Assembly (NCBI GenBank): GCA_963575745.1
Contig: CAUYUJ010016069.1
Coordinates: forward strand, 233,264-297,263
Reading direction: 5' to 3'
Length of the DNA: 64,000 nt
Source: Prorocentrum cordatum
Lineage: Eukaryota; Sar; Dinophyceae; Prorocentrales; Prorocentraceae
The translations under genes were made by a program, and so were the position numbers. Shown piece after piece: positions 1-10,099 of the stretch (positions are counted from its first letter, which is position 1; each line of letters starts with the position of its first letter). The notes under the pieces were generated by a model. The model made no database searches and had not been told where the DNA came from. It was given only the letters and a program-made list of their open reading frames with translations.

Positions 1-255
1 TCAGGGGACGTGTGTGTCAGGAGGCGTGCCAGGGGACGTGTCAGAGGACGTGTCAAAGGACACGCCTGGGGACATGTCAGATGACGTTTCAGGGTCAGAG
101 AACATGCCAGAGGACTTGTCAGGGGGCTTTCCAGTGGACGTGTCATAGGGCGTGCGAGTGGACATGTCAGGGGACGTGTCTATGGATGGCCAGCCAATCG
201 TTTTTGAATCCGCTATTCGGGTGCTCTGCCGGGTTGACTTCTAAGGAACAGTGAT
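1..255. repeat. Degenerate GGACGTGTCAGG minisatellite
   Basis: Loose tandem copies of a motif close to GGACGTGTCAGG, with spacing varying between about 12 and 18 bp, fill the first 190 bases and fade out towards 255. The open frame through it encodes only repeated Cys-Gln-Gly/Arg-Thr and I do not regard it as a gene. The array may continue off the left edge. From 256 to 522 I see nothing recognisable. Confidence 0.7.
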
Positions 256-522
256 CTACTTCCCCCCGACAAAATAGGAGGAGGGTGCGATTCGGAAAAG
301 CTGGCACTCTACAGCGCCTACGCCCGGGGGGTTGGTGACATTCCACGCGTGGTGGTCTCTAGGGTGATCGGAGGCCGCAGGAGTGCCAGATAACTGAGAG
401 AGCGAGCTACCTTCACAGCACCTTTTCGACTCTCTTTGCCTTGTGTGCCAAGCACTGGCCGTCGCCCCGTCTCCTGTGCAAGGCAGATACTTCTTTACCA
501 GCCTGGAACATGCTGCATTTGT

Positions 523-761
523 TCCCTTTCTGGTCAGCCTCTGCATATCCACACATGTTCTGTCGGCAGACTCCTCAGGCCATGGGTAGCGCGGACCGGC
601 ACGCAGTGAAGCGCGAATTGGGCCACAGCAGTAGGGTGGAGGAAGGCTCCGCCGTCGATTACCAGCCTGGAACATATCCCTATCCCTATGCTGGGCACCT
701 CCTCATCACGATGCCAATCTTAGGGATTCCCTTATTTTTTGAGGGCGAATCCCTAAGATTG
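523..761 (+). repeat. Dispersed repeat R1, left part (interrupted)
   Basis: This segment matches 21177-21405 with only scattered differences. It ends in a natural inverted repeat (AATCTTAGGGATTC ... GAATCCCTAAGATT). The match stops abruptly after CTAAGATTG at 753-761 and resumes at CTAAGATTG 18342-18350, so this copy was split by an insertion. An ORF crosses it but is also present in part at the second copy; I see no protein family in it. Confidence 0.85.
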
Positions 762-782
762 GAAAGAGCGTGTTCTACCGCT

Positions 783-1010
783 GCTGGCGGAAAACCGGGG
801 GGGTTCACTACCGGTTCGAACCCCTCCCCCCCCCCCCCTCCGGAAAACCGGGGGGGGTCACTACTGGTTCGAACCCCTCCCCCCCCCCCCCCCCAGCTCA
901 TCATGAAAAGGGGGGGGGGGGTCACTACCGGTTCGAACCCCTCCCCCCCCCCCCTCGAAAACCGGGGGGGGTCACTACCGGTTCGAACCCCCCCCCCCCC
1001 TCGAAAACCG
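783..1010 (+). repeat. Four direct G/C-rich units with central GGTTCGAACC
   Basis: There are four tandem units of about 45-60 bp, each made of GGAAAACCGG, a G run, TCACTACCGGTTCGAACCCC and a C run. Homopolymer lengths vary between units and may be imprecise in the assembly. The units are the left arm of the fold-back element; opposite-orientation copies lie at 1662-1740 and 18067-18160. Confidence 0.85.
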
Positions 1011-1017
1011 AGTGGGG

Positions 1018-1640
1018 GTGCGGACAGTGGTGGGGACGGTGTTGGTGGGGACAGTGGTGAGGGGATAGCGGGACAGTGGTGGGGACAGTGGGACAGTGGG
1101 ACAGTGGTGGGGACGGTAGTGGTGGGGACAGTGGTGGGGACAATGGTGGGAACAGGGGGGGACAGTGGACAGTGGTGGTGACGGTGGTGGTGGGGACAGT
1201 GGTGTGGGGACAATGGGAATGAGGTGGAAACAGTGGGACAGTGGAGGGTACAATGGTGGTGGGGACAGTGGTGAAGGCGGTGGCGAGGACGGCGGTGGGA
1301 CAATGGGACAAAGGTACAGTGGGGACAGTGGTGGGGACAGTGGGGACAGTGGTGGGAACAGTGGGACAGCTCAGTGGGACAGCGGAGGAGTCAGTGGGAC
1401 AGTGGGGACAGTGGGGATAGTCGGGCAGTGGTTGGGGCCGTGGAGACAGTGGGGAGAGTGGAACCGTGGTGGGAACAGTTCTGGGGACAGCGGGGACAGT
1501 GCGACAGTGGTGGGGCACTGGTGGGGACAGTAGGGGCGGTGGTGGAACCAGTGGGGACAGCGGTGGTGAGGACAGTGGTGCTGGGAACACCAGTGGGGGA
1601 TGTGATGCGGACGGTGGTGGGGACCGGGAGTCGTTTGCTG
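1018..1640 (+). repeat. GGGGACAGTGGTG minisatellite
   Basis: A long degenerate array of GGACAGTGG / GGTGGGGACAGT units with indels in almost every copy fills the centre of the fold-back element. All six frames are open over long distances because the motif lacks stops; those Gly/Ser/Trp or Pro/His/Cys ORFs are artefacts of the repeat. Confidence 0.85.
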
Positions 1641-1661
1641 GCGGTGAGTGGGGGGGGGGGG

Positions 1662-1740
1662 GGGGGGGGGTCGAACCGGTAGTGACCCCCCCCCGGTTTC
1701 CGAGCGGAAATGGGGGGGGGGGGAGGGGTTCGAACCGGTA
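1662..1740 (-). repeat. Inverted G/C-rich units, interrupted by the transposon at GGTA
   Basis: About one and a half units are present in the orientation opposite to 783-1010. The second stops at ACCGGTA (1734-1740), exactly where the nested transposon begins. The missing continuation, TAGTGACCCCCC, is found on the far side of the transposon at 18067. Confidence 0.85.
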
Positions 1741-1920
1741 CCTGAAGGCCCTCGGCCTTACTAATTGTTAGCAGCACATGTAAGTAGGTTGTAAGTAAGT
1801 TGCAACTAGGTTGCAAGTAAGTTATAACCATTAGTAATGTTACTAAGTCGGCTAACTCGGGCGGTGCATTTGGAGGTAGATAGCTTGAGTTAGCGAAGTT
1901 GCTAACTTCGCTAACTTTTA
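1741..1920. repeat. Left terminal and subterminal repeats of the transposon
   Basis: The 12-bp terminal repeat is followed by repeated AAGTAAGTT/AACTAGGTT/GTTACTAA motifs and then a perfect 12-bp stem hairpin at 1889-1915 (GTTAGCGAAGTT, loop GCT, AACTTCGCTAAC). Similar AACTAGTTATAACT and TCCGCTAAC motifs occur in inverse orientation near the right end, as expected for transposase-binding subterminal repeats (inference). Confidence 0.7.
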
Positions 1921-2225
1921 CAGGCTTACGTGAAAACAGAGCTGCTGCATCGGGTTTTCCTTGGATGTTGCCTCCAGAAACGCATGCATGTGTTTGGATT
2001 TTCGGGATCACGCATATCGGAAATCATGATCCAGACTTGCGTGCGAACGCATTCAGAATATTGTATCGAGCGTTACAAGAATGTTGTGCATTGCAAATGC
2101 AACATATCATTTCGAATTCGCAACCCTCTGTTGCACATGTTTTTGAATGTCACTAGAGTTTGGGCTCCAGCCCTTTGGGCGAGGATTGCTGCTGGCGCTT
2201 GTGGCGTCCTCCTGCACGCGGCGTG

Positions 2226-4642
2226 ATGAACGCCTCCCGTGAACAGCAGATCGCGGAGGTCCGCCCCAAGATGATGGCCATCAAGGACATGTACTTGCAT
2301 CCTGATGCAGCGGTGGTCTCATTACTTGAAGACGTATGCAGCATTGCAAGAGGCATAGACTGCCTGAGGGTAGAAAAAATACACTCGAAGTATATGATGG
2401 TGTGCACAGAGAATCGTTACGGAGATGGAATCATTCCGAGCGAGGTTATGGATTTGATTTCCAAGATCTTCAAAAATGGATTCAAGAACTCAGCCCTCCA
2501 GAATCCAGCTTGCATGGAACTTCCACCAGTGGGCACGCCTGAGTACAATGCAATCAAGAACTTCAATTTCAAAATAATGGAGGACTCAGCGGGCCAGCTG
2601 CCGCAGTATGATTGCGATGCAAAGTTCGCATCCTATACGTGCGGCCACACATCCATGGGTTTGCGTTGCATCAACGCAGGGGTTCCAGTACCCGCGGTCA
2701 TGCCAGAGCGTTTCGACAGAATCTCGCACCAAGGGAAATTGTCACTGACGAGGTCACGGGAGGTTCAACCAGACTACGCTAAGGCGTGTGACGAAGGAAT
2801 TGAGTGGAAGGTCTTTCGGTACGAGTTCGTGAAGGAGTTCCCGTGGATTAGTAATCTTGCTCAGGAGGCTGGCAATGCAGGCCAACAAATTGCCAGATGC
2901 GAATCTCGCATGAGTCTCATGTACAAGATCGCAGCAATTGCCAACCGACACCACACGGGTGGCACCATGATCGATTGGGATAGTGTGATCCGCGAGGCGA
3001 CTCGCGCAGGCTCTCTCTTTCCTGGGGAGATCGATGGCTTAGTAAAATATGTGAAGGAGTTGTCTGGCGGCCTCGGCAACCCGATCTTTCTGAACGAGCT
3101 TCGCGACTTCTCGCGGCAGCTGACCTCCCAGTGCGTGGTCACGGGTTCAATGGCGAAGTCTCTCGCCGAGGTGCAGATCAAGCATGAGGGGGCCGCTGCG
3201 ACATTCAAGCTCGCATGCATGAAGGCGATGACATGTGCGACGGGTAAGTTCGCGAGGGATGGCCATCAGATGCTTTTGAAGCCAGGCGACGTGACCGCCT
3301 TGTCGAGCGATAAGAAGTCTACGATTGTAATGGTGGCCGATGAATTTCTTCAGAAAGTGCGACAGATCGCATGCGGTGAGGGCATCACGGCAGACACGGT
3401 CGCCTACGGCACCATCGTGGGATTGACTGACGTTCGCGTAGTTCATTTCGTGTTCAACAAGCCCGATGAGCGCTTAGGCACTTGCAAGACGCTGAATGAC
3501 ATCGGGGTCAGCTTCACCACTGCGTTGGCAACGCACGTTGGCAAAGCAGTTGCTAGCCCATGGAAGCAGATCGGTCGCGAGGGCGCATCCAAAGCCGTGA
3601 CAGGGCAGGCGCGTAGCTCAGATGTGAAAGAGTACACCGCTTCGGGCAAGTGGTCGAACCAAGTGGACAAGCTCAGTGACAAGGGGTTTGAGGTTGGCGC
3701 CAAAGTCGCCTTGGCGAGCGACACCTTGGGTGAGAACATTTACGAGCTGATCTCCATCGACGCTGCGACTGGCGTGAAGTTGAAGCTTCAGGCCACGGGC
3801 AGTGCGACATGCCACCCCATCGACGACTTCTTACGTGGCAAGTTCGTCGTGTCCACGATTATGAAGGACAGTCTTGCGACCTCGTCGCAATGCATGTGGA
3901 ATGCATATACACCCCCACACCTTTGAATTCTCGTTCGTCGTTCCCTCATCTCATTTGGCTCTGCGTCGTCATGTCTCATCTTTTTTTTTCCCGCTGCTCC
4001 CCCATAGAGGAAACGATCGACAAGTTCGCTGATCATGGCCCCCTCAAGTCTGTCGATTACCAGTGGGGTATCGAGGAGGCCAAAATCAGGCTGGCCTTGG
4101 ATGATGTATACAGCCAGAACGGCAACTGTCTCAAGTACTTGAGTGGCGTGATTACGCCTGTTAAGCTTCGTGCTCTCACCGTAACGCGTTCGTTTGAGGC
4201 TGAAGAGCTGGTGCTTGTCCCACTCTCTTCGGCAATCTACTTGAAGAAGCAGACTGATATAGTTCAGTGTGGGCATGTGTTCATGAAGACATACAAGGAC
4301 CCCAAGGGATTGACGTTCAATATCGTGTTGGCCCCCAGTGGTGGCATCAAGATGCCTAAGGCTGAGACGAACACTGGCGTTGGAGGGCTGAAGCAGGCAC
4401 CGTCTTCGCTCGTCATCCCCTTCTGGCTCGTACAGGATTCAGGTGAGCACGGCACCCCCAACATGAAGCTCAAGACCGTCAAGTCTACAGCTGTCCCATC
4501 AGTGTATGTACCAATTTTGACAAACAAGTGCGCCATCAACAAGGGCGATGTCCTTAGCGCCCAGCTGGCATCGCTCATGCCCAAGCGCAAGGTAGACGAT
4601 GTGCCTGCTGCGCCCGCGGCTAAGAAGGCCAGGAAGCGATGA
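2226..4642 (+). CDS. Transposon gene A: unknown 759-aa nuclear-type protein, one intron
   Basis: Two coding blocks join through a 137-nt GT-AG intron (3871-4007) that ends in a strong T/C tract before CCCCCATAG. Exon 1 is 2226-3870 and exon 2 is 4008-4642; the phase fits and gives 759 residues. I chose the ATG at 2226 because the 22 codons upstream in the same frame look non-coding, but 2160 is possible. Sequence visible: N-terminus MNASREQQIAEVRPKM, mixed alpha/beta-type sequence with CGHTSMGLRC and a basic C-terminus KKARKR with an upstream PKRKVDD, both typical of nuclear localisation signals. I recognise no domain. Position next to the left terminal repeat suggests a transposon accessory protein, for example DNA-binding (inference). 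The donor could be one of several nearby GT sites; the acceptor is clearer. Confidence 0.7.
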
Positions 4643-4838
4643 GGCTCGCGTGTTGGCAGCATCGGTTACACATACCATGTGTCGTGGGGGGTGTTTATGA
4701 AATGTATGAAAGCATCGTCGGTATCGTTCCTCTGCAATCGTTGCATCATTGCGTCAACACGCATCGGACTCGTCTGCAATTGTCCATTGCATCGGCCCGC
4801 AGGCGTTTGGCTGATCTGCGCACGCACTGCAGCTGCAG

Positions 4839-6335
4839 ATGGCAGTGAGCGTGCAGCTCCGCACGGTCATCGAGGGGGGCGGCCTTAAGGATCGCGAGCC
4901 ATGGGTCCCGAGGGCGGTGATGCATGCGGCAGGGGGGCTCTTCGTGGAGCTGTCGAGAGCGGATAGGCAGCTGCAAAAATTTATATCTGTGCCCAACCCC
5001 GCCAAGAGCCAATCGCCTCTGGCGACAAATTCGTTTTTCGATCAGATCTTGAAGATGCGCAACGCCGCTTGCACCGATGCCATTTGGGACCACTTGAAGC
5101 AGGCCGACCCATTGCTTCAGCAAGATTGCGACAGGGCCAGCGTCATTAAGAACAATAGGAGTTCCCTGGATATGTCGCAATCGTGGACGCTTCGCGTATT
5201 CCCACCAGGGGAGGAGGAAGGAGGGGAGGAGGATGATACATTGGATGATGAGGTGGAGTGGCGGGGGAGGGGGGCGAGGAGGAGGGGCTGAAACAGAGGG
5301 GGATGGTGGAGGAGAAATGAGAGGAGGGAAAGGGGGAGGAGGAAGGAGCATAAGGATGACAAAAAAAGGATGAGGAGGAGGAATAGGAGATGCCTTCATT
5401 CGCTTGCGTGAATAGGCCGCTCTTGGGCCACTCTTGGATCGATCTCTTGACCTTGAGACTTCTTGGGCAATCTTGGATCGCGTGAGATCTTGGACAAACT
5501 TGGGCAATCTTGGGTCGCGTGACATCCATGCCTGCGTGTTGAAGCATCGCGTGATATCGGGACATATCCGTGGACATCTTGAAGTATAGATGAGCCCCTC
5601 TTGGGACCACCGTCCAGGCAAACCACTCCCCCAAGGGGATGAAGGGCGCAGAAGAGAACGCATTCTAGACATGTGCCCTAACGGGATGGTGGTCTACCAG
5701 AAACTGTCTCGATATATATGCCCGCAGTCCAGTGCGACCATGGTGATGAGCATTTGCATCACGATGCAGTTACCTGGAAGCTTCTGTTTGAGCTGAATGC
5801 TACTAAGAAGGTGTGGGTCGAATGTACGCCAACGGGGCTTGAGTACATACGGGTAGCATCTATCGCAGCAGCGGTTTCGTGCAGGCAGGAGGCAACACAT
5901 CGCTTGCGGTCAGCACCAGCAGGGGTGGAAGGTGTGAAATGCGACAAACGTCGCAGGACGGTGTTCATGGTGGTCGACGGCAAGCCTCTGCAAGAGCGAG
6001 TGGGCGATTGGACTCCCACGTACATCAACAACGCAGCCCAATCCCTTCGTGATCGCTAAGATAACGAGGCACGTGATGAGGCTGAAGCTGATGGGTCCGA
6101 GGAGTACGATGACCCGCCAGTCGCAGCAGGCGATGGCTCGCCACCAGGCGATGGCCCGCCACCAGGCGATGGCTCGCCACCAGGCGATGGCTCGCCACCA
6201 GGCGATGGTTCGCCAGGCGATGGTTCGCCGCCAGGTGATGGTTCGCCAGGCGATGGTTCGCCACCAGGTGATGGGCCGCCCTCTGTTTTCACTCGCCGAC
6301 GGGAGATGCGCCAGACGACGCTTAGCTTCCAGTAG
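4839..6335 (+). CDS. Transposon gene B: unknown protein, intron, internal TAA then PPGDGS tail
   Basis: Exon 1 (4839-5195, starting MAVSVQLRTVIEGGG) and exon 2 (from 5733, CDHGDEHLHHD...) join in frame if the 537-nt stretch 5196-5732 is an intron (GT...CAG). The stretch holds GA-rich low-complexity DNA and short CTTGGGCAATCTTGG repeats. A TAA at 6057-6059 would end a 227-aa protein. The same frame then stays open for 91 codons to TAG at 6333-6335: an acidic stretch (DNEARDEAEADG), about nine PPGDGS/PGDGS repeats and the terminus RQTTLSFQ. That tail has coding character, so the TAA may be a premature stop, a readthrough codon or lie in an unrecognised intron. No known domain is recognised. The terminal QTTLSFQ resembles a PCNA-interacting peptide (QxxLxxFF) but lacks the last aromatic residue. 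Confidence 0.55.
6115..6290 (+). repeat. 15/18-bp GGCGATGGCTCGCCACCA minisatellite in gene B
   Basis: About ten tandem units of 15 or 18 bp, alternately with CCACCA or CCA between GGCGATGG blocks, encode PPGDGS or PGDGS in the gene B frame. All length changes are multiples of three, which suggests the frame was maintained. Confidence 0.8.
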
Positions 6336-6409
6336 CTCCACTCCCTCTTCGCCTTCCCACCTCCCCTTCCCTCTCCCTCCAATCTCTATTCTATTTTTGC
6401 CTCGCGTGC

Positions 6410-7576
6410 TCAGTCCGAATCTGGCCCCGCTGGCGGCGGGGACTCAGTAACAGAACTCAGTTCAAGATGCGGAGGGCCATCGTCGCGCATGCCGCTGTTC
6501 GGCACATCGGCGTCCCTGCCCATGCTCATGCCCTTGCCCTCGTCGGGGCCCTTGCCGTCATCGTAGCCCCCGCCGCTGTCGAGGGCCGTCGCCTTGCCCT
6601 TACCACCGTCGTTAATGCTCTTGCCACCGTTGTAGCCCTCGCCATCGTCGTAGCCCTGGCCACCGTCGTAGACCTTGTCACCGTCGGTGCTGCCCTTGCT
6701 ACCATCGTAGCCCTTGCCACCGTCGTAGTAGCCCATGGCCTCGTCGTCGATGCCCGTGCCACCGTCGTAGCTTGTACAGCCGCGACCGATGCCATCAGCA
6801 CCCTTGCCATCGTCGTAGCCCTTTTCGTAGCCCTTGTCGTAGCCCTTGTCGTAGCCATTGACGTAGCCCGTGTCGTAGACCGCGTCGTAGCCCTTGCTCG
6901 AGCTGCCGTACGGGTCGTAGCCTTTGTCGCTGCCCTTGCCGCCGTCGTAGCCTTTGTCGAAGCCCTTGCTGCCGTCGTAGCCTTTGCCGCCGTCGCTGCC
7001 CTTGCCGCCGTCGTAGCCTTTGCCGCTGTCCGACATCATGTCCTGCGGCCCGTCACGCTGCTCCTTCGCCAGCCTGATGTGGCCCTTGCCGCTGTCGCCG
7101 TCTTTGTCGCGGCCCTTGCCGCTGCCGTCATTCTCGCGGCCCTTGCCACCGTCGTAGCCCTTGCCCTTGCCACCGTCGTAGCTCTTGCCCTTGCCATCGT
7201 CGTAACCCTTGCCACCGTCGTCGTAGCCCTTGCCATCACTGTCGTAGCCCGTGTCGTAGCCCTTGTCGTAGCCTTTGTCGTAGCCCTTGTCGTAGCCTCT
7301 GTCGTAGCCCTTGTCGTAGCCGTTGTCGTAGCCACTGTTGTCGTAGCCACTGTTGTCGTAGCCAAGCAGGATGTCTGTGATGTCGAGGAGCCTGTCTGTG
7401 ATCCGCCGCTCCCGCTGGAGCTCCTGTATGGAGGGCGAAAATCCGCCGACCTCCCTCCTCCTCCTCCTCCTCCTCCTCCTCCTCCTCCCCCTCCTCCTCA
7501 TCCTCCTCCTCCTCCTATTCCTTCTCCTCCTCCTCTTCCTCCTCATCATCCTCGTATTCCTCCTCGTCCTCCTCAT
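6410..7576 (-). CDS. Transposon gene C: GYD/GKG-repeat low-complexity protein (minus strand)
   Basis: The reverse-strand frame encodes a protein dominated by GYDKGYD, GYDGGKG and GYDDGKG repeats, with an internal non-repeat block GHIRLAKEQRDGPQDMMSD and the acidic terminus ESPPPAGPDSD. The arginine-only N-terminus (7576 to about 7455) is the translation of a CCT/AGG tract and is probably intron or untranslated sequence; coding is convincing from EVGGFSPSIQELQRERRI onward. The block HIRLAK...QDxMSD recurs at the C-terminus of gene D, so the two are paralogues arranged head to head about 0.8 kb apart. Gly/Tyr/Asp/Lys-rich proteins of this type are often disordered and condensate-forming (general knowledge); function here is unknown. 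The opposite strand is also open, giving a Val/Ala-rich shadow ORF that I reject. Confidence 0.6.
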   Translation of the reverse strand: MRRTRRNTRMMRRKRRRRRNRRRRRMRRRGRRRRRRRRRRREVGGFSPSIQELQRERRITDRLLDITDILLGYDNSGYDNSGYDNGYDKGYDRGYDKGYDKGYDKGYDTGYDSDGKGYDDGGKGYDDGKGKSYDGGKGKGYDGGKGRENDGSGKGRDKDGDSGKGHIRLAKEQRDGPQDMMSDSGKGYDGGKGSDGGKGYDGSKGFDKGYDGGKGSDKGYDPYGSSSKGYDAVYDTGYVNGYDKGYDKGYEKGYDDGKGADGIGRGCTSYDGGTGIDDEAMGYYDGGKGYDGSKGSTDGDKVYDGGQGYDDGEGYNGGKSINDGGKGKATALDSGGGYDDGKGPDEGKGMSMGRDADVPNSGMRDDGPPHLELSSVTESPPPAGPDSD

Positions 7577-7600
7577 CCCCCTTCATCCTTCTCCTGTGGC
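7455..7600 (+). repeat. CCT/CTC low-complexity tract
   Basis: Nearly pure (CCT)n with a few TTC and ATC interruptions. It creates poly-Leu, poly-Pro and poly-Arg ORFs in several frames, none of which I call as genes. Confidence 0.8.
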
Positions 7601-8312
7601 TCTCACCCCAGCAGTCCTCGTGTAGGCGCGCCTCGCGGCTCAGCGCCTCGGCGCTGCGCGCCATGGCCGCGCGCGCCACCGCGCGCGGCCACGCCCCCCT
7701 GGGAGGAGAAAGGGGTCCTCCAGGGGGCCTCGGTCCAGAAACAGCAGCGCGCGCAAATGGGGGGAGGGGGGGGGGGGTGCGATTCAGGTGAGGGGGCGAT
7801 TCGGGTGAGGGGGCGTGGCTGCGTCGCGAATCGTTTCGCGCTGTGCACTCATGGGTGCATGCAGCAATGCATGCGTTGTGTCAGAGTTTACTTGGGGATG
7901 TGAACTTGAAAATGAGATGCGTTAGCATCGTCGTCTGCGTTCGCTCGAGACAGCCTCACAATTAACTCAGCATCACGCGACCTCACAATGAACTCAGTAC
8001 CGCGAACCATGATGTTGGTTATGGTATGCCATGCAATGCTACGCTATGGTGTGAATATCCCTTCCCGACCTCATCATCCTCCGTTGCCACCGCCGTTTAG
8101 GCCCGAGCGTTGCTCGGGTCGCGGCAGTGCGCGACCAGCTGCAGCGCCCCACGCGCAGCAGCTACCAGCGCTCCGCGCGCAGCAGCACCAGCTGCATCAG
8201 CACCACCAGTGCATCCAGCAGCTCCACGCGCAGCAGCACCAGCTGCAGCATCGCCACCAGTGCAACCAGCAGCACCACCCGCAGCAGCATCACCAGTGCA
8301 ACCAGCAGCACC
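7601..8312. other. Intergenic space between head-to-head genes C and D
   Basis: It holds no convincing gene. It includes a G run near 7762, two copies of GCGATTC(A/G)GGTGAGGGGG, two copies of CCTCACAAT(T/G)AACTCAG near 7956 and 7980, and CAG-rich sequence from about 8150 that runs up to the gene D start. A shared promoter region for C and D is plausible but no specific element is recognised. Confidence 0.5.
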
Positions 8313-9584
8313 ATGGCGGACGAGACCGCGGTGACGCTGCTCCTGGAGGCGGCGGAGGATCTCAGCCAGCGGCGGCGCGCCGCGGCCGCCAAGGTCTTGC
8401 AGCCCACCAGCAAGGTGGCCCCTCGGCCGCCAAGCACGCCGCCGACGGCGAAGGTCTTGGCGAAGTACGATCGCTCGCGCGTGGCCGACGGCTTGCTCGA
8501 CGATCTCGAGTTGGCGCCCGCGCTGGATCCCGAGTTGAACTCGTTCCAGGGCCTGCAGGAGTTCATGGGCGACGGCGATGGCGACGACACGGGCTACGAC
8601 TACGCCAGCTACGACGGTGGCAAGGGCATCATCGACGGTGGCAAGGGCTACGGCGGTGGCAAAGGCAGCTCGAGCAAGGGCTTCGACAAGGGCCACGACG
8701 ATGGCAAGGGCAGCGGCGAAGGCTACGACATCGACAAGGGCCGCGACAAAGGCTACCACGGTGACAGGGGCGACGTGGGCTACGACGGTGGCAAGGGCGA
8801 CAAGGGCTACGACCGCCGCTACGACCCGTACAGCTCCAAGTGGTATGACCACCCCAGCTCGTGGTACGACCGCGACAACGATGACTACGACAACAGGTGG
8901 TACGACCGCAGGCGCTGGGGCGACTACGACAAGGGCTCGAGCAAGGGCTACGACAACAGAGGCTACGACAGCAAGGGCTACGACAAGAGTGGCAACTACC
9001 AGCGTGGCTACGACAACCGTGGTTACAACAACCGTGGCTACGACAACCGCGGATACGACAGCAGTGGCTACGATAACCGTGGCTACGACAACTACGGCAA
9101 CAGTGGCTACGACAGCCGTGACTACGACCGCAAGGGCGACAAGGGCTACGATCGCAAGGGCGACAAGGGCTATGATCGCAAGGGCTGCGACGTCGGCAAG
9201 GGCTACGACGGTGACACGGGCTACGGCGGTGATCCAAGCTACGACCGTGGCGATACAGGCTACGACAGTGGCAAGGGCATCGACAGTGGCAAGGGCCACG
9301 ACGGCGGCAAGGGCGATAAAGGCTACGACGGCGGCAAGGGCTGGCGCGAGGAGAAGTCCCGCGGCGGGCGCCACATCAGGCTGGCGAAGGCCCTTGCCAC
9401 CAAGGAGCAGCTGGACGGGCTGCAGGACCTGATGTCGGACCGCGGCAAGGCCGACTACGTCAGGTGGAGCAAGCGGACGCACTGGCGCATCTGGGTGGAG
9501 GAAAACAATACAGATCTAGTTCTATCGGGCCCCCTCATCCCTCCTCCTTCAACGGTTCTTACCACGGACGAGGGGGGAGGATGA
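8313..9584 (+). CDS. Transposon gene D: GYD-repeat protein with conserved C-terminal block
   Basis: I take the ATG at 8313 (MADETAVTLLLEAAEDLSQR); the upstream part of the open frame is Ser/Thr-rich translation of a CAG tract. The 423-aa product has an ordered-looking N-terminus (about residues 1-90, ending FQGLQEFMGDGDGDD), then about 250 residues of GYDNRGYD, GYDRKGDK, WYDR and GYDGGKG repeats, then a C-terminal block GRHIRLAKALATKEQLDGLQ, DLMSDRGKADYVRW and a tail. The block HIRLAK...LQDLMSD is shared with gene C, where it sits in the middle of the repeats. No catalytic motif is visible. A disordered or condensate-forming protein carried by the transposon is an inference from composition only. 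Confidence 0.65.
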   Translation: MADETAVTLLLEAAEDLSQRRRAAAAKVLQPTSKVAPRPPSTPPTAKVLAKYDRSRVADGLLDDLELAPALDPELNSFQGLQEFMGDGDGDDTGYDYASYDGGKGIIDGGKGYGGGKGSSSKGFDKGHDDGKGSGEGYDIDKGRDKGYHGDRGDVGYDGGKGDKGYDRRYDPYSSKWYDHPSSWYDRDNDDYDNRWYDRRRWGDYDKGSSKGYDNRGYDSKGYDKSGNYQRGYDNRGYNNRGYDNRGYDSSGYDNRGYDNYGNSGYDSRDYDRKGDKGYDRKGDKGYDRKGCDVGKGYDGDTGYGGDPSYDRGDTGYDSGKGIDSGKGHDGGKGDKGYDGGKGWREEKSRGGRHIRLAKALATKEQLDGLQDLMSDRGKADYVRWSKRTHWRIWVEENNTDLVLSGPLIPPPSTVLTTDEGGG

Positions 9585-9806
9585 GGGCCAAGAACTGGAT
9601 ATGTAATGTGTTCCTCCTCCCGACATCTGGGCGGAGGCGGCTGTTCGCCGCTGATCTGCAGTAGCGCCAGAATCACTACCAAAGCGGCGCCGAAGCCGCC
9701 GCTGCTGCATTAATGTGCCGCCACCAGCGCGGCAGCAGGCGTGGAGTCCATTCTAGACCGCGCGCTGCCTCTCCTCCGTCGGGGATGATCTATTATGGTG
9801 GGGGTC

Positions 9807-10099
9807 GTCGTATGTAAGATTCTAACATACGACGCAGTTGTCGTATGTAAGATTCTAACATACGACAAAGTTGTCGTATGTAAGATTCTTACATACGACA
9901 CCGTTGTCGTATGTAAGATTCTAACATACGACGGATGTGTTAATAGAATCCTTATGATATATAAGAGCGATATGTCGTATGTACGATTCTTACATACGAC
10001 AACGTTGTCGTATGTAAGATTCTGACATACGACAGATTTGTCGTATGTAAGATTCTGACATACGACAGATTTGTCGCATGTGAGATTCTGACATACGAC
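9807..10099. repeat. Array of eight 27-bp palindromes at 33-bp period
   Basis: Eight near-perfect palindromes start at 9807, 9840, 9873, 9906, 9974, 10007, 10040 and 10073. Each is about 27 bp (arms GTCGTATGTAAGA and TCTTACATACGAC around one central base, usually with 0-2 mismatches). Within each block of four the period is exactly 33 bp, with 6-bp spacers such as GCAGTT, AAAGTT, ACCGTT and AGATTT. The blocks are separated by a 41-bp A/T-rich insert (9933-9973). Each unit can form a hairpin. It lies 223 bp after gene D, inside the transposon. Confidence 0.9.

Noticed and set aside
783-1010. tRNA genes suggested by GGTTCGAACC
   Set aside because: No T-stem pairing, no acceptor stem and no anticodon arm around the motif.
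441-1771. Several long overlapping ORFs on both strands
   Set aside because: They run through the R1 repeat, homopolymer units and the GGACAGTGG minisatellite; composition follows the repeat and no family is visible.
6467-7903. 478-codon plus-strand ORF rich in Val/Ala/Leu
   Set aside because: It is the antisense shadow of the GYD-repeat gene C plus the CCT tract; the minus-strand reading has the conserved block.
9807-10099. CRISPR-like array of repeats and spacers
   Set aside because: The spacers are only 6 bp and nearly alike, the repeats are full palindromes, there are no cas genes and the context is eukaryotic. It is a palindromic satellite.
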